Source: a virus
Virus record (IMG/VR): IMGVR_UViG_3300046000_003288
Coordinates: 1-24,609 of that record
Strand: one strand, 5' to 3'
Length of the DNA: 24,609 nucleotides
In this document: positions 11,870 to 19,758 of the stretch, one piece after another
How positions within the stretch are numbered: position 1 is the first letter of the stretch
How the letters are laid out: each line of letters opens with the position of its first letter
Notes under the pieces: generated by a model
Seen by the model: the letters and a program-made list of their open reading frames with translations, nothing else
What the model was told of the DNA's origin: nothing
The model's database searches: none
Made by a program: the position numbers and the translations under genes

Positions 11870-12529
11870 TTAGCCTAGTTTCGACCAAGTTAGGGGACCA
11901 ACAATGCCGTCTGCTAGTAGGCCGTGCTTCTTTTGGAAGGCAACTACAGCTTTGTGAGTTAGTGGGCCGAAGGGACCAGTTGGATTTACGCCTAGTTTGT
12001 TTTGTAGGTATGTAACATCCGGACTTGCTGGCTCTCCACGCTTTAGCTCTTTGCCTCGGTAAGCTCTTGACCCGGCTTGAGCAGGCTTCGGAGGTGTAAC
12101 ACCTGTAGGTGCTCCCCTGAAAGCTTCATAATCAATGTTGCCAGTTCCCATAGTTGGCTTGCCTCCGACTCGGAAGGATAGGTGAAGGTGTGCGCCATAG
12201 CCATTTTCTTTACCTAGACCTGAGCCACCGACAAGCCCGATGACTTGCCCTTGCTTTACTTGCTGGCCAGCAACGACATCAATGCGTGATAGGTGTAGAT
12301 AGTCTGCGTTGTGACCCGAGGGAAAGCTTTGGAAAATCATGCGACCACCAGCACCAGCAAAGGTTGGAACTATGCCGGTAATTATTCCGTCTGCTAGTGC
12401 CTTAATAGGTGTACCTGTCGCTACTGCGTAGTCTGTCCCGGGGTTTACTGAAGGCTTTGCTCTGTTTTTATGTCCATTAAAGCTGTCAGAAATACTTCCA
12501 CCATCTACCGGTCTAATCCAAGTTGTCAT
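11870..12529 (-). CDS. endolysin: M23 peptidase + PG-binding domain
   Basis: This 219-aa endolysin has an M23 (lysostaphin-type) domain at ~1-135 and a PG_binding_1 domain at ~168-217 (DVTYLQNKLG, GPFGPLTHKAVVAFQKKHGL, DGIVGPLTW). The active-site segments are NPGTD at 29-33, YLHLS at 77-81 and HLH at 114-116. The usual first motif is HxxxD, so the first zinc ligand is Asn29 here; D33 and H116 remain. M23 enzymes cut peptide cross-bridges in the cell wall. The start overlaps the XhlA-like gene by one base. The fold is confident; activity with Asn is uncertain. Confidence 0.88.
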   Translation of the reverse strand: MTTWIRPVDGGSISDSFNGHKNRAKPSVNPGTDYAVATGTPIKALADGIITGIVPTFAGAGGRMIFQSFPSGHNADYLHLSRIDVVAGQQVKQGQVIGLVGGSGLGKENGYGAHLHLSFRVGGKPTMGTGNIDYEAFRGAPTGVTPPKPAQAGSRAYRGKELKRGEPASPDVTYLQNKLGVNPTGPFGPLTHKAVVAFQKKHGLLADGIVGPLTWSKLG

Positions 12530-12774
12530 TACTTTCCTACTGTTGTGATTATTAATCCGATTATGGCGATTGCTGATGATGTTAGGCCTGTGTAAGCAAT
12601 ACGCTCAATCCAAGCAAGTCTAGCAAGGGTAAGTTCAACCTCTCTAATTCGGTCTGGCACATCATCAAGATGGTCAAGTTTCTGTAAAACCTTGACAAGA
12701 ATCTCGCCATGCTCAAGTTGCTTTTTGTAAATGTCAGCTTGTGTAATGCGAACTGAGGTCGTTTCCTCAGCCAT
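12529..12774 (-). CDS. XhlA-like membrane protein (holin/antiholin candidate)
   Basis: This 81-aa protein has a soluble, coiled-coil N-terminal part (EHGEILVKVLQKLDHLDDVP and DRIREVELTLARLAWIER) and one TM segment at ~60-78 (TGLTSSAIAIIGLIITTVG). That is the layout of the hemolysin XhlA-like proteins that accompany phage endolysins. It would anchor or time lysis. With a second membrane protein at 11447-11692, a holin/antiholin or holin/spanin-like pair is possible. It lies directly before the endolysin, with one-base overlaps on both sides. Confidence 0.74.
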   Translation of the reverse strand: MAEETTSVRITQADIYKKQLEHGEILVKVLQKLDHLDDVPDRIREVELTLARLAWIERIAYTGLTSSAIAIIGLIITTVGK

Positions 12775-13136
12775 TACTCTGCTTCTTCAGAAAAGTCCCG
12801 AAGCTCCCAATTTAGTTCTTCTTCATTCCAAGTGTATGTAAAGCCGTCAGTTGGGTAAGGCACAGGTGCTTCCCATTGGCAAGTTTGCTCATTAAGTGTC
12901 CAAGAGTCAAAAGGCTTAGGAGAGATAAAGGCATCGCGCTCAGCATCGTAGGTAAAACCAATGCCGGCGTAGTTTTTTCTAATGTTGTTGTTGTAGCTTG
13001 TTCTTTTACAGGTCTGGCCTCTAAAGTTGCCGTACCAAGTTTCAGGGTCAAGGCCCTCAATCAGCTGGCTTTCATCAATACCAGTAATGACCTCTGTGAC
13101 AATGTTGTCACTATCTAAAAAAGCGTAATGCGCCAT
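12774..13136 (-). CDS. small conserved tail-associated protein
   Basis: The chosen start is ATG at 13136 (MAHYAFLDSDNIVTEVITG), since it overlaps the adhesin stop as TAATG, rather than a TTG three codons upstream. The 120-aa product has GQTCKRTSYNNN near 38-49, RKNYAGIGFTYD near 51-62, RDAFISPKPFDSW near 66-78, and several Trp and Glu in the tail. This MAHYAFLD...RKNYAGIGxTYD... pattern is widespread in aquatic phages, usually beside tail-fibre genes, and is not characterised. It probably forms part of the tail tip or helps fold the adhesin. Confidence 0.78.
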   Translation of the reverse strand: MAHYAFLDSDNIVTEVITGIDESQLIEGLDPETWYGNFRGQTCKRTSYNNNIRKNYAGIGFTYDAERDAFISPKPFDSWTLNEQTCQWEAPVPYPTDGFTYTWNEEELNWELRDFSEEAE

Positions 13137-14785
13137 TATGTCCAACTCACATTTCCAGTTCCAGCGGTAATCGTGGTCACTTTATCACTTCCAACAGTTG
13201 TTGTAGAAGCAGTTAACCCAGCTCCTATTGTAATTGTATTAGCAGCAGGGTATTTGAAAATTACAACTCCAGAACCACCAGCACCAGCAGGACCTCTGCC
13301 AGAGAAACTGTCACCACCACCACCACCAGAACCAGTATTTGTACTACCAGCAGTTGGACCAGAAGTGTTTCGTTTAGCTCCTTGACCACCTCCACCAGTA
13401 CCACCAGAAGCAACCGCTAATGAAGAACCTCTCGCACCGCCACCTCCACCAGCTCTAGTAACAGATGTTCCAGTAATGCTAGAAGCTAAACCTGCTCCTC
13501 CAGTAGACCCAGAGGCTCCAGAAATTCCAGCACCACCAGCACCACCACCGCCACCACCAGCAAAACCTTCATTAGTAGCAACAAAGTTTCCAGCTCCACC
13601 ATTACTACCTTGACCAGATGGAGATGCTGAACCAGAAGCTCCATCATAAGGAGCACCACCGCCAGAGCCGCCATTTAGGGCGTTTAGACCGGCTCCACCG
13701 CCACCTCCACCACCAGTAGCAGTTATGGATGAAAAAACGCTGTTAGACCCAGAAGTACCATTGGAGCTGTTCCCAGAACCACCAGCACCACCAGCTCCAA
13801 CAGTGACAGTATAAGATTCAGTCAAAGTTAAGGTGACATTAGATGCTGTTAGGTATCCACCTGCACCACCACCACCAGAAGCGGAATCACCACCACCACC
13901 ACCGCCAGCGATAACCAAGTATTCCGCAATCATTCGCTGTGCTGCTAACCAACTCACATTTCCAGTTCCAGCGGTGATTGTAGCTATTTCGTCAGACCCA
14001 ACTAGAGATTTTGTACCAGTTAAGCCAGCTCCAAGAGTAATAGAAAAGGTATTTGGGTAGCGTAAAACTACAAGACCAGAAGCACCTGCTGCCGGGTTGT
14101 ATGAAGTTGGGGAACGGAAATATCTTCCAAAACCACCAGAGCCTGTATTAGCAGCTGGGTCAGTTCTAAGAGTTCCTGTGTCACCAGCACCAGCACCACC
14201 AACTGCTCGTGTAACGCTAGAGCCAGTTATAGATGAGGCTAAACCTGTTCCAGCAGCACCAGGAGTGTTACCAGAACTGTTGCCACCAGCACCACCAGCA
14301 CCACCACCACCTCCACCAGATTGACTAACGCCAACAACATAAGCTCCACTACCACCACCTAAACCTTGTAACGCAGTTCCAGAACCACCAGAGGCACCAC
14401 CACCACCAGTATTGTTACCACCACCACCACCAGAGCCACCAGTTAATCCTGCACCAAATGTGGTGTTGTTACCAGCTCCACCACCACCACCACCCAAAGA
14501 TGTAATAGTAGCAACTTGAGAATTTGAACCAGATGCACCTTGCGTTCCACCAAGGGCTCCACCTGCTCCAACAGTGACAACATAGTTTGTAGAAGAATTT
14601 AGCGACAGGGGAGTTTCGGCTGCAGAATTAGCACCAGATGACTCGCCAGTAACAGATAATCTGTAACCACCGGCTCCACCACCACCTTCAGAACCAGCAC
14701 CACCACCAGCTAGAACTAAAAAGTTAACTACTAGAGTTTGAAAAGCTGACCCTGCTGCTGAAAGAATCCCAAAAGGAATCAACAT
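13136..14785 (-). CDS. duplicated polyglycine tail adhesin
   Basis: This 549-aa protein is dominated by Gly/Ser runs with two tandem modules of 269 residues: residues ~19-279 and ~288-548. Both begin with NFLVLAGGG or EYLVIAGGG, contain YxVTVGAGGA and LASSITGxSVTRA, and end with TITAGTGNVSW. Such Gly-rich phage proteins can fold as polyglycine-II sandwiches and act as receptor-binding adhesins at the tail tip, as in the S16-type adhesin. The position downstream of hub and minor tail proteins fits. No TM or enzyme motif is seen. The start has no clear ribosome site; the gene begins three bases after the preceding stop. Confidence 0.72.
   Translation of the reverse strand: MLIPFGILSAAGSAFQTLVVNFLVLAGGGAGSEGGGGAGGYRLSVTGESSGANSAAETPLSLNSSTNYVVTVGAGGALGGTQGASGSNSQVATITSLGGGGGGAGNNTTFGAGLTGGSGGGGGNNTGGGGASGGSGTALQGLGGGSGAYVVGVSQSGGGGGGAGGAGGNSSGNTPGAAGTGLASSITGSSVTRAVGGAGAGDTGTLRTDPAANTGSGGFGRYFRSPTSYNPAAGASGLVVLRYPNTFSITLGAGLTGTKSLVGSDEIATITAGTGNVSWLAAQRMIAEYLVIAGGGGGGDSASGGGGAGGYLTASNVTLTLTESYTVTVGAGGAGGSGNSSNGTSGSNSVFSSITATGGGGGGGAGLNALNGGSGGGAPYDGASGSASPSGQGSNGGAGNFVATNEGFAGGGGGGAGGAGISGASGSTGGAGLASSITGTSVTRAGGGGGARGSSLAVASGGTGGGGQGAKRNTSGPTAGSTNTGSGGGGGDSFSGRGPAGAGGSGVVIFKYPAANTITIGAGLTASTTTVGSDKVTTITAGTGNVSWT
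13142..13975. repeat. direct DNA repeat marking the adhesin duplication
   Basis: A 27-base identical stretch ending CCAGCGGT occurs at 13142-13168 and at 13949-13975, 807 bases apart (exactly 269 codons). It marks the ends of the two adhesin modules. The identity is longer than the protein similarity would need, so a recent duplication or repeated gene conversion is likely, and recombination between the copies would delete one module in frame. Confidence 0.8.
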
Positions 14786-14787
14786 AG

Positions 14788-15174
14788 TTAGACCGCCGTA
14801 GCGTTACCGATAACTCGGTAGGAGTTTGTACCGACACAGACAACAGATACAGCATCGTACTGCTGAGCAATCTGATAAGACGCTGCTGCTGTGCCTCTAC
14901 CAGCTAAAGTTACTGCTGTGCCGTCACGAGTAATTGTGACTGTTCCAGCACCATCTCGAATGATGTCCATGCGCTCGCCAGCTTGAAAAGCCGTAGCCGT
15001 TCCAAAGGTAATAGTGACTGAACCGGCTGAGTTTACAAGTAAGGTTTCGTAACGGTCTGTTACGGCAACAGTTCCGGATGCAGTTGAGCTCGCAAAGACT
15101 ACTTCATTAGATAGATAAAGGTTGACATCGGCAGCCGCTAGGACCTCACCGGCAGTAAATACTTTTCTTGGCAT
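14788..15174 (-). CDS. small tail protein
   Basis: This 128-aa protein starts MPRKVFTAGEVLAAADVN, a beginning widely shared among actinophage minor tail or tail-tip proteins. The remainder is a beta-rich, Thr/Val/Ala-heavy domain (GSVTITFGTATAFQAG; GTVTITRDGTAV). It may be a distal tail or fibre-connecting unit. AAGGAAA lies before the ATG. The next gene, the polyglycine adhesin, follows three bases after its stop. Confidence 0.75.
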   Translation of the reverse strand: MPRKVFTAGEVLAAADVNLYLSNEVVFASSTASGTVAVTDRYETLLVNSAGSVTITFGTATAFQAGERMDIIRDGAGTVTITRDGTAVTLAGRGTAAASYQIAQQYDAVSVVCVGTNSYRVIGNATAV

Positions 15175-15209
15175 TGTTTTCCTTAGTTGTGTTGTTTAGA
15201 GTTTAGCAG

Positions 15210-16454
15210 TTAGTAAGTTAGTCGGTCATCATCAAGGACACCAAATACAGGGTCATCAAGGACAAACAAACCAAAGTCTAGTCTTTCAAGGGATAAGTTT
15301 ATGCGCTTCTCATTGTTAGACCAATCATGATTAATTCCAATTACCCGGACATACTGGTCAATGGCAGGTGGCAAACCTGAGGGTGTAAACCTGACCTGAA
15401 CAATGTCGCCAATTTCTAGGTCTAATACTTCATTTTGCTGTGACTCTGTAAGCACATCAAGCACTACAGATAAGCTATCAAAGCGATACTGAGGTTGTTT
15501 GAATCTAGATAGTAAAAAGTTAGCTAGTGATTGCAGGTCAGTCGCTGAGTCAGTTAGCAGCCCTGTAACGCTGTAAGACCTCGCTCCGTAAACCTCTTGT
15601 GAGGCTAAGTCCTCAGCAATAGCTTCATCGGGTACAACTTTATTATTACTTAGGACAATACGGTTATATAGTTGCTCGGAACCATAAACAACGCTTAGGT
15701 CAGCAAACGGTATCACCGTGAATCCCGGCACAGAGCTTTCATCGGTAAAGATAATATCGACAGCTCCGGGGGCAGCGTTTCTTTCCTTAAATACAAACTT
15801 GCCATCCTTAGAAATAAATACCTCACCTGCTTCGCTAGTACCAATTAGCTGAAGGTAGCTAACAGCTTGAGTTCCCTCGGTTATAGCGACATTACTGAGT
15901 GTTGTATCACCGATGTCAATACTTCTCTTATCACTAGGCCAAGCGACCTCTGGCAGGTCAAGGATGCGAGTGACTCTAGAACCCGATAGTTCTGATGAAA
16001 CGCTAGTTGCCGGCAGGTTGTTTGTTGTAATTGTTTTTAGAGCATCTGTGCTTTGTATGCTTACAATGGACCGGTTGTTTGGCTGGTAGGCAATGTCAAG
16101 GTCATCAATAAAGCCATAGATAACCGGATAGCCATTACAGCTAACTCTAACTTCTCGGCCCGGTATTAGCTGACCAAAATATGGACCAGCAGAATAAAGT
16201 GGGTCGAATACTCTGTCGGAGTTATCGACAACAAAATCAATAGTTCCAGCATCAATGCGGTCTAGTGCTTGAGACTTACCCCTTGTTGTTGAGGCAGACA
16301 TTAACCTATCGGTAATGTCAAAGAATCTGTCACCACTCAAGGTGTATTCGGTGTTATCTAGAACACCTCGGACTGAGTCATTTAGTAGAAAACTGTTTGG
16401 GTCTCTTGCCCCAAGGTTTAGACCAAGCTCAACCTTTACTGCTGGTGCTGCCAT
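15210..16454 (-). CDS. tail hub / minor tail protein
   Basis: This 414-aa protein follows the tape measure gene and has an Ig-like or distal-tail-like first part (residues ~1-130, with RVSCNGYPVIYGFIDDL) and a hub-like beta region. A short motif near the start (LNDSVRGVLDNTEYTL) and near the end (LDDPVFGVLDDDRLTY) is nearly repeated, which suggests matching edge strands at both ends. In siphophages this place belongs to the Dit/Tal baseplate hub, which opens the tail for DNA release. A single 414-aa hub is compact; no separate Dit gene is seen. Its ATG overlaps the tape-measure stop as TAATG. Confidence 0.76.
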   Translation of the reverse strand: MAAPAVKVELGLNLGARDPNSFLLNDSVRGVLDNTEYTLSGDRFFDITDRLMSASTTRGKSQALDRIDAGTIDFVVDNSDRVFDPLYSAGPYFGQLIPGREVRVSCNGYPVIYGFIDDLDIAYQPNNRSIVSIQSTDALKTITTNNLPATSVSSELSGSRVTRILDLPEVAWPSDKRSIDIGDTTLSNVAITEGTQAVSYLQLIGTSEAGEVFISKDGKFVFKERNAAPGAVDIIFTDESSVPGFTVIPFADLSVVYGSEQLYNRIVLSNNKVVPDEAIAEDLASQEVYGARSYSVTGLLTDSATDLQSLANFLLSRFKQPQYRFDSLSVVLDVLTESQQNEVLDLEIGDIVQVRFTPSGLPPAIDQYVRVIGINHDWSNNEKRINLSLERLDFGLFVLDDPVFGVLDDDRLTY

Positions 16455-17944
16455 TAGGCACCTTGCCAGACAGCCCCAGAGCTTCGCTCATAGGCTTTAA
16501 TTGCGTCAACGATTGACTTGCCGATGGTTGCGCCTGAGCCAACTCCACCATTGACAGTTATGTTATAAGTGTTTCCTGCTTTGCCGGTAAAGTCACCGAG
16601 TCTATTAAGAGGAATAACAGCTTCAGCCTGACCACCCTCAGCGATGTTGGCAAGGACTCCGCCGGGTCTAGGCATTACAATTCCACCCTCAGCAAGTCTT
16701 GGGATAGTGACTGTTGGTATCTTGCCTATTTGTAAGTTAATTCCGATAGCCTTGCCAGCACCTAGGACCGTGTTGATTAGGTCTATAAGACCATTGATGC
16801 CGGAAATAATAAAGTTTATATATCCCTCGACAAATCCAAGTATTCCGTTAAGTGCTCCCTTGGCAATTGCACCGATAGCTCCGAAAAGCTCACCAAAGAA
16901 TTGACCTATTTCAAACAAGGCTTTCTCAAAAGCAATAGAGAATCCCTTAATCCATTTACCAAGGTCTTCAAATAACTTATCCCAGCCACCGTATAAACCA
17001 ACGAGCCAGTCAATCAGCAAAACCACTCCGGCAACTAAGAAAGCAATAAGGGTTATAACCTTTACAATCGGGTTAGCGTTAAGGGCAAAGTTTACGAGCA
17101 AAATTGCTACAGCAAGAGCACCGAAGATACCAGCAAGAACTGTTATTACTCCGGAGTTAGCCGCAATATAATCAAAGAAATCAATAATCAAAGGTGTGAC
17201 AAATTCAAGTATCGGAAGCAAACCAGTACCGATTGCCTCAGCCATTTCACCAAAGGCAATAGACATCTTTGCTGAGTCGGTAGCTGTAGCCTCAGCGGCA
17301 CCACCACTCTGTGTTTCAACTTCTTTTAGAATAAGCTCTTGCGCCCCAAGCACATCGCCAGAAGCAACTAGAGTTTCAATCATCTTTTTCTGTTCTTCTG
17401 TGAACAAAATACCAACTCGGGTTAGGGCAGTTACACCCTCTACTGGATTACCTAACGCCTTACCAAGTTTGATAGCGTTGTCCTCGCCAGTTCCACCAAA
17501 TACTGCTGCCATGTCAAAGGCTGCTACTGTTGCCCTGTCAAAAGCTCCTCCGGTTGTTCCGGCAGTAATTGCTAAATCCTTAAAGCTCATCAACTGTGCT
17601 TGAGTTGAAAGAATTAGCTCATCGTCAACAGCAATCTTTTTACTTGTTTCATCGGCAAAAGCTTTTAGTCGGTCAGTAACAGTCTTAGTGTTAGTACCAA
17701 ATAAGCCCATTGAATCGGCAACGCTATCAAGTCTGTTGTTGGCAATCTGAGCTTCCTCAGCTGCCCTTACAGCTCCGACAGCCATACCTGACAGGGCTGT
17801 TAGTCCGATTATGGCGGCAGGCGCAAGCGTACGAGAAACAGCACCAATTTTTTCCATCGGTGTATTTAGCCGGTCAAGCTCTCTAGTTAGCTTGTCAAAT
17901 CCTGTGCCATTAAAATTGCTAAGGATATTAATATTGATTGACAT
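16454..17944 (-). CDS. tail tape measure protein (short)
   Basis: This 496-aa protein sets the tail length. It has the usual features: an N-terminal coil, an Ala-rich hydrophobic block (LAPAAIIGLTALSGMAVGAV), a long helical middle, two strong hydrophobic stretches in the region ~255-315 and around 340-400, and the typical C-terminal LAEGGIVMPRPGGVLANIAE motif followed by AEAVIPLNRL. At about 0.15 nm per residue a tail of roughly 75 nm would be expected, short for a siphophage. It overlaps the gp10-like gene by one base. It would be packed inside the tail tube by the chaperones encoded upstream. Confidence 0.9.
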   Translation of the reverse strand: MSININILSNFNGTGFDKLTRELDRLNTPMEKIGAVSRTLAPAAIIGLTALSGMAVGAVRAAEEAQIANNRLDSVADSMGLFGTNTKTVTDRLKAFADETSKKIAVDDELILSTQAQLMSFKDLAITAGTTGGAFDRATVAAFDMAAVFGGTGEDNAIKLGKALGNPVEGVTALTRVGILFTEEQKKMIETLVASGDVLGAQELILKEVETQSGGAAEATATDSAKMSIAFGEMAEAIGTGLLPILEFVTPLIIDFFDYIAANSGVITVLAGIFGALAVAILLVNFALNANPIVKVITLIAFLVAGVVLLIDWLVGLYGGWDKLFEDLGKWIKGFSIAFEKALFEIGQFFGELFGAIGAIAKGALNGILGFVEGYINFIISGINGLIDLINTVLGAGKAIGINLQIGKIPTVTIPRLAEGGIVMPRPGGVLANIAEGGQAEAVIPLNRLGDFTGKAGNTYNITVNGGVGSGATIGKSIVDAIKAYERSSGAVWQGA

Positions 17945-18504
17945 TATTTAGTCACCTGCACGATGTTGCGGTTTACGGTATCCATGTATTCCTGAACTCC
18001 AGAGAGAACGCTTTGCTGAATCATTGGCAACTGACCTTCAGCCTCTGACCAAATATACCGGGATGGTCTACGACCTAGTGCGCTAACCATCGACTTGCCT
18101 TGAGTAGTAACTGTGTGCTGTCTTCGAGTCCCACGCCAGTCATAGATTTCTGTTACTGGCTTTCTTACTTGGTTCTTTTTGCCTGCCATATCGGCGATGT
18201 TAAAAGCAGCACCACCAAACTTAACAGATAGCAAAGGGGTTGACCCGGTTGCTCCTCTGCGAGCATTACGACCTGAAACCTCAGTCTTAAAACTGCCGGG
18301 CTTCCAAGCTGTCCTGCCTCGGTGGTTTCTAAACCCTGAAATTGGTGCGGTCATAGGTGAGCTCATAATTACTCGATTACCTAGAATGTCACCGGTGCGC
18401 TTCATGTGCCCACGAATAGCAAAAAATAAGTCTTGGTCAACCTTGCGGATTTCGGCAAGGGTTTCCCTCACGCCGTACACCTCAACTGAGTGTTGCATCT
18501 TCAT
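17944..18504 (-). CDS. HK97 gp10-like neck/tail completion protein
   Basis: This 186-aa protein starts VEVYGVRETLAEIRKVDQDLF, followed by basic segments with GRNARRGATGS and a helical C-terminus (MIQQSVLSGVQEYMDTVNRN). The opening V.G...l...l...d and basic core match gp10-like neck proteins that complete the head-tail joint. Such genes usually lie before the tail terminator; here it is between chaperone and tape measure. A gp10-like role is the best reading, but a tail-tip helper is possible. Confidence 0.58.
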   Translation of the reverse strand: MKMQHSVEVYGVRETLAEIRKVDQDLFFAIRGHMKRTGDILGNRVIMSSPMTAPISGFRNHRGRTAWKPGSFKTEVSGRNARRGATGSTPLLSVKFGGAAFNIADMAGKKNQVRKPVTEIYDWRGTRRQHTVTTQGKSMVSALGRRPSRYIWSEAEGQLPMIQQSVLSGVQEYMDTVNRNIVQVTK

Positions 18505-18507
18505 TTT

Positions 18508-18926
18508 TTACCTACGCTTGTTCATGGCTTCTGATTTACCCTTCAGATACATCTGCATGGTAAACAGCATCCGTTCGGATTCATTCATTAGCACCGATGG
18601 CGCAATCCCGGTTTCACAAGCTAAGGCTGCAATAAAAAGGTGGGCACTTTTATCGCCCAGCCCCTTTATTCCTTTACTTTTGGGTTTGTGTCGTCACCCT
18701 CGATGTTCTCAAGAGTGTCGACAAATTCCTCAAAGCTCTTGTCAGTTTGCTTTCTCCGGCGTAGGGCGTTCCAAACAATGTAAGCAAGGTAAGTAAGGCG
18801 TGGGTCTTTTTGAATCGTTGTTACAGCTAGGTTGAACTTATCCTCGAAGGCGATGAAGTCCGGTGTAGCGCAAATAACTGATTCTTTAGAACCATCTACA
18901 AACTCAACTTTGAAAGGGATTTGCAT
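18508..18926 (-). CDS. tail assembly chaperone, frameshifted long form (G-T)
   Basis: The short chaperone (18666-18926, 86 aa) can be extended by a -1 frameshift to 139 aa. The slippery heptamer CCCAAAA lies at plus 18678-18684, in the zero frame reading AAC CCA AAA GTA. After slipping, the T frame reads through to the stop at 18508 and encodes GLGDKSAHLFIAALACETG... ERMLFTMQMYLKGKSEAMNKRR, a good match to the helical T extension of siphophage tail chaperones, which recruit the tape measure to the tube. Both products are needed in a fixed ratio. The T part has no start or ribosome site of its own. Confidence 0.85.
18666..18926 (-). CDS. tail assembly chaperone, short form (G)
   Basis: This 86-aa product, without frameshifting, starts MQIPFKVEFVDGSKESVICA and has a helical body LVTTIQ-like region (NLAVTTIQKDPRLTYLAYIVWNALRRR). 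Short siphophage chaperones of this size coat the tape measure protein before the tube is built. It lies between the tail tube and the gp10-like gene. Its Lys/Asp-rich end (NPKVKE) comes directly from the slippery region. Confidence 0.85.
   Translation of the reverse strand: MQIPFKVEFVDGSKESVICATPDFIAFEDKFNLAVTTIQKDPRLTYLAYIVWNALRRRKQTDKSFEEFVDTLENIEGDDTNPKVKE
18678..18684 (-). promoter_or_regulatory. -1 frameshift slippery site CCCAAAA
   Basis: TTTTGGG on the plus strand is CCCAAAA on the minus strand, in the form X XXY YYZ with the zero-frame codons AAC CCA AAA. It lies three codons before the chaperone stop and joins to the T frame, as in most siphophages. Confidence 0.85.
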
Positions 18927-18930
18927 GGTT

Positions 18931-19338
18931 CTACGCTGTTGCTCGGGTTAGTGCTCCACTTAGCGGCCACGACAGACTCACAGTTGCGAGGTCTCCCACC
19001 GTGGAAGCGTAGGGAGTATATTGTGTAACCAAAAATGAACCCGAGTAGCTAGGGTTGCTTGAGTTTACAGTTCCTGAAGTTGGGACAACAGTAACAGTTG
19101 CGTTAGTTCCGAGTAGTGGCCAAAGAATTGAGTCAAGTGCGCCAGCTGCGAAGTCCTGATGGAACTCTAGGGTGATTGAGCCAGATTTTAGGCCCGCAAT
19201 CCTAGTACGCCACTCAGACCCGAAGGCTGTTGTCTCCTGCTCATCAATTTCTATTGGAAGCTCAACCGAAGCAAGCGAGGTGCTTAGGTTAGTTCCGTTG
19301 ATGGTGACTTTATAGTCAGTTGCTACGAATTTTGCCAA
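18931..19338 (-). CDS. major tail tube protein
   Basis: This 135-aa protein has a beta-sandwich pattern: FVATDYKVTINGTNLSTSL, ELPIEIDEQETTAF, GSITLEFHQDFA, and an Ig-free C-terminus with DLATVSLSWPLSG. Small siphophage tube proteins of the gpV fold share this strand order and the GSEWRTRIAGLKSGSITLEF loop. It polymerises into hexamer rings around the tape measure. It is placed just before the chaperone gene, which is usual. Confidence 0.8.
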   Translation of the reverse strand: MAKFVATDYKVTINGTNLSTSLASVELPIEIDEQETTAFGSEWRTRIAGLKSGSITLEFHQDFAAGALDSILWPLLGTNATVTVVPTSGTVNSSNPSYSGSFLVTQYTPYASTVGDLATVSLSWPLSGALTRATA

Positions 19339-19350
19339 TTTATGTTTCTC

Positions 19351-19758
19351 CTAATCGGCAAATACATCAACAGCAAACTCTGCCGCTAAGTAAGTGCCAT
19401 CATTCATTTGGATGGGTGTGTAATTTGTCATTTCAGTCACTCGGCAGTCATAGGCTTTGCCACCAAGTGTCTTATCTGATTCTACTGCGTTCTTGATACT
19501 TGAGGTTCCTGTGCTAGAGCAGAAGGCATCAAGCGACCTTTGCGCATACTTTTCCGCTGCCCTGCCGACAACGACCACAACGGAAAATCGGTAAAGCGTA
19601 AGACCTTTATTGAAGGCTTGGTTATAGTCCACAGTTGTAGGTCTAACCAAGGCAATCGGTGGGTTCGGGTTATCAGGCATTTCTGCGCTCGTGCGTAATC
19701 CCGAAATAGTTCCAAGGTTGGTAGCTAGAGCTGTTCTAAGCTCGCTAATGAGTGCCAC
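19351..19758 (-). CDS. tail terminator protein
   Basis: This 135-aa protein (MALISELRTALATNLG...) has LVRPTTVDYNQAF near 38-50, a run of hydrophobic strand YRFSVVVVVGR, and a SLDAFCSSTG helix. This fits tail terminators, which cap the tube and join it to the neck. It overlaps the connector stop by one base. A tail completion (gpU-like) role is equally fitting; the order connector - terminator - tube supports it. Confidence 0.74.
   Translation of the reverse strand: MALISELRTALATNLGTISGLRTSAEMPDNPNPPIALVRPTTVDYNQAFNKGLTLYRFSVVVVVGRAAEKYAQRSLDAFCSSTGTSSIKNAVESDKTLGGKAYDCRVTEMTNYTPIQMNDGTYLAAEFAVDVFAD

Noticed and set aside
13128-14324. Proline-rich frames on the plus strand (for example 13128-13385, 13833-14060, 14097-14324)
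   Set aside because: They are the reverse of Gly codons of the adhesin (GGN read as CCN) and have no ribosome sites.
18179-18796. 205-aa frame on the plus strand
   Set aside because: It is antisense to the gp10-like and chaperone genes, including the conserved T extension, and shows no domain.
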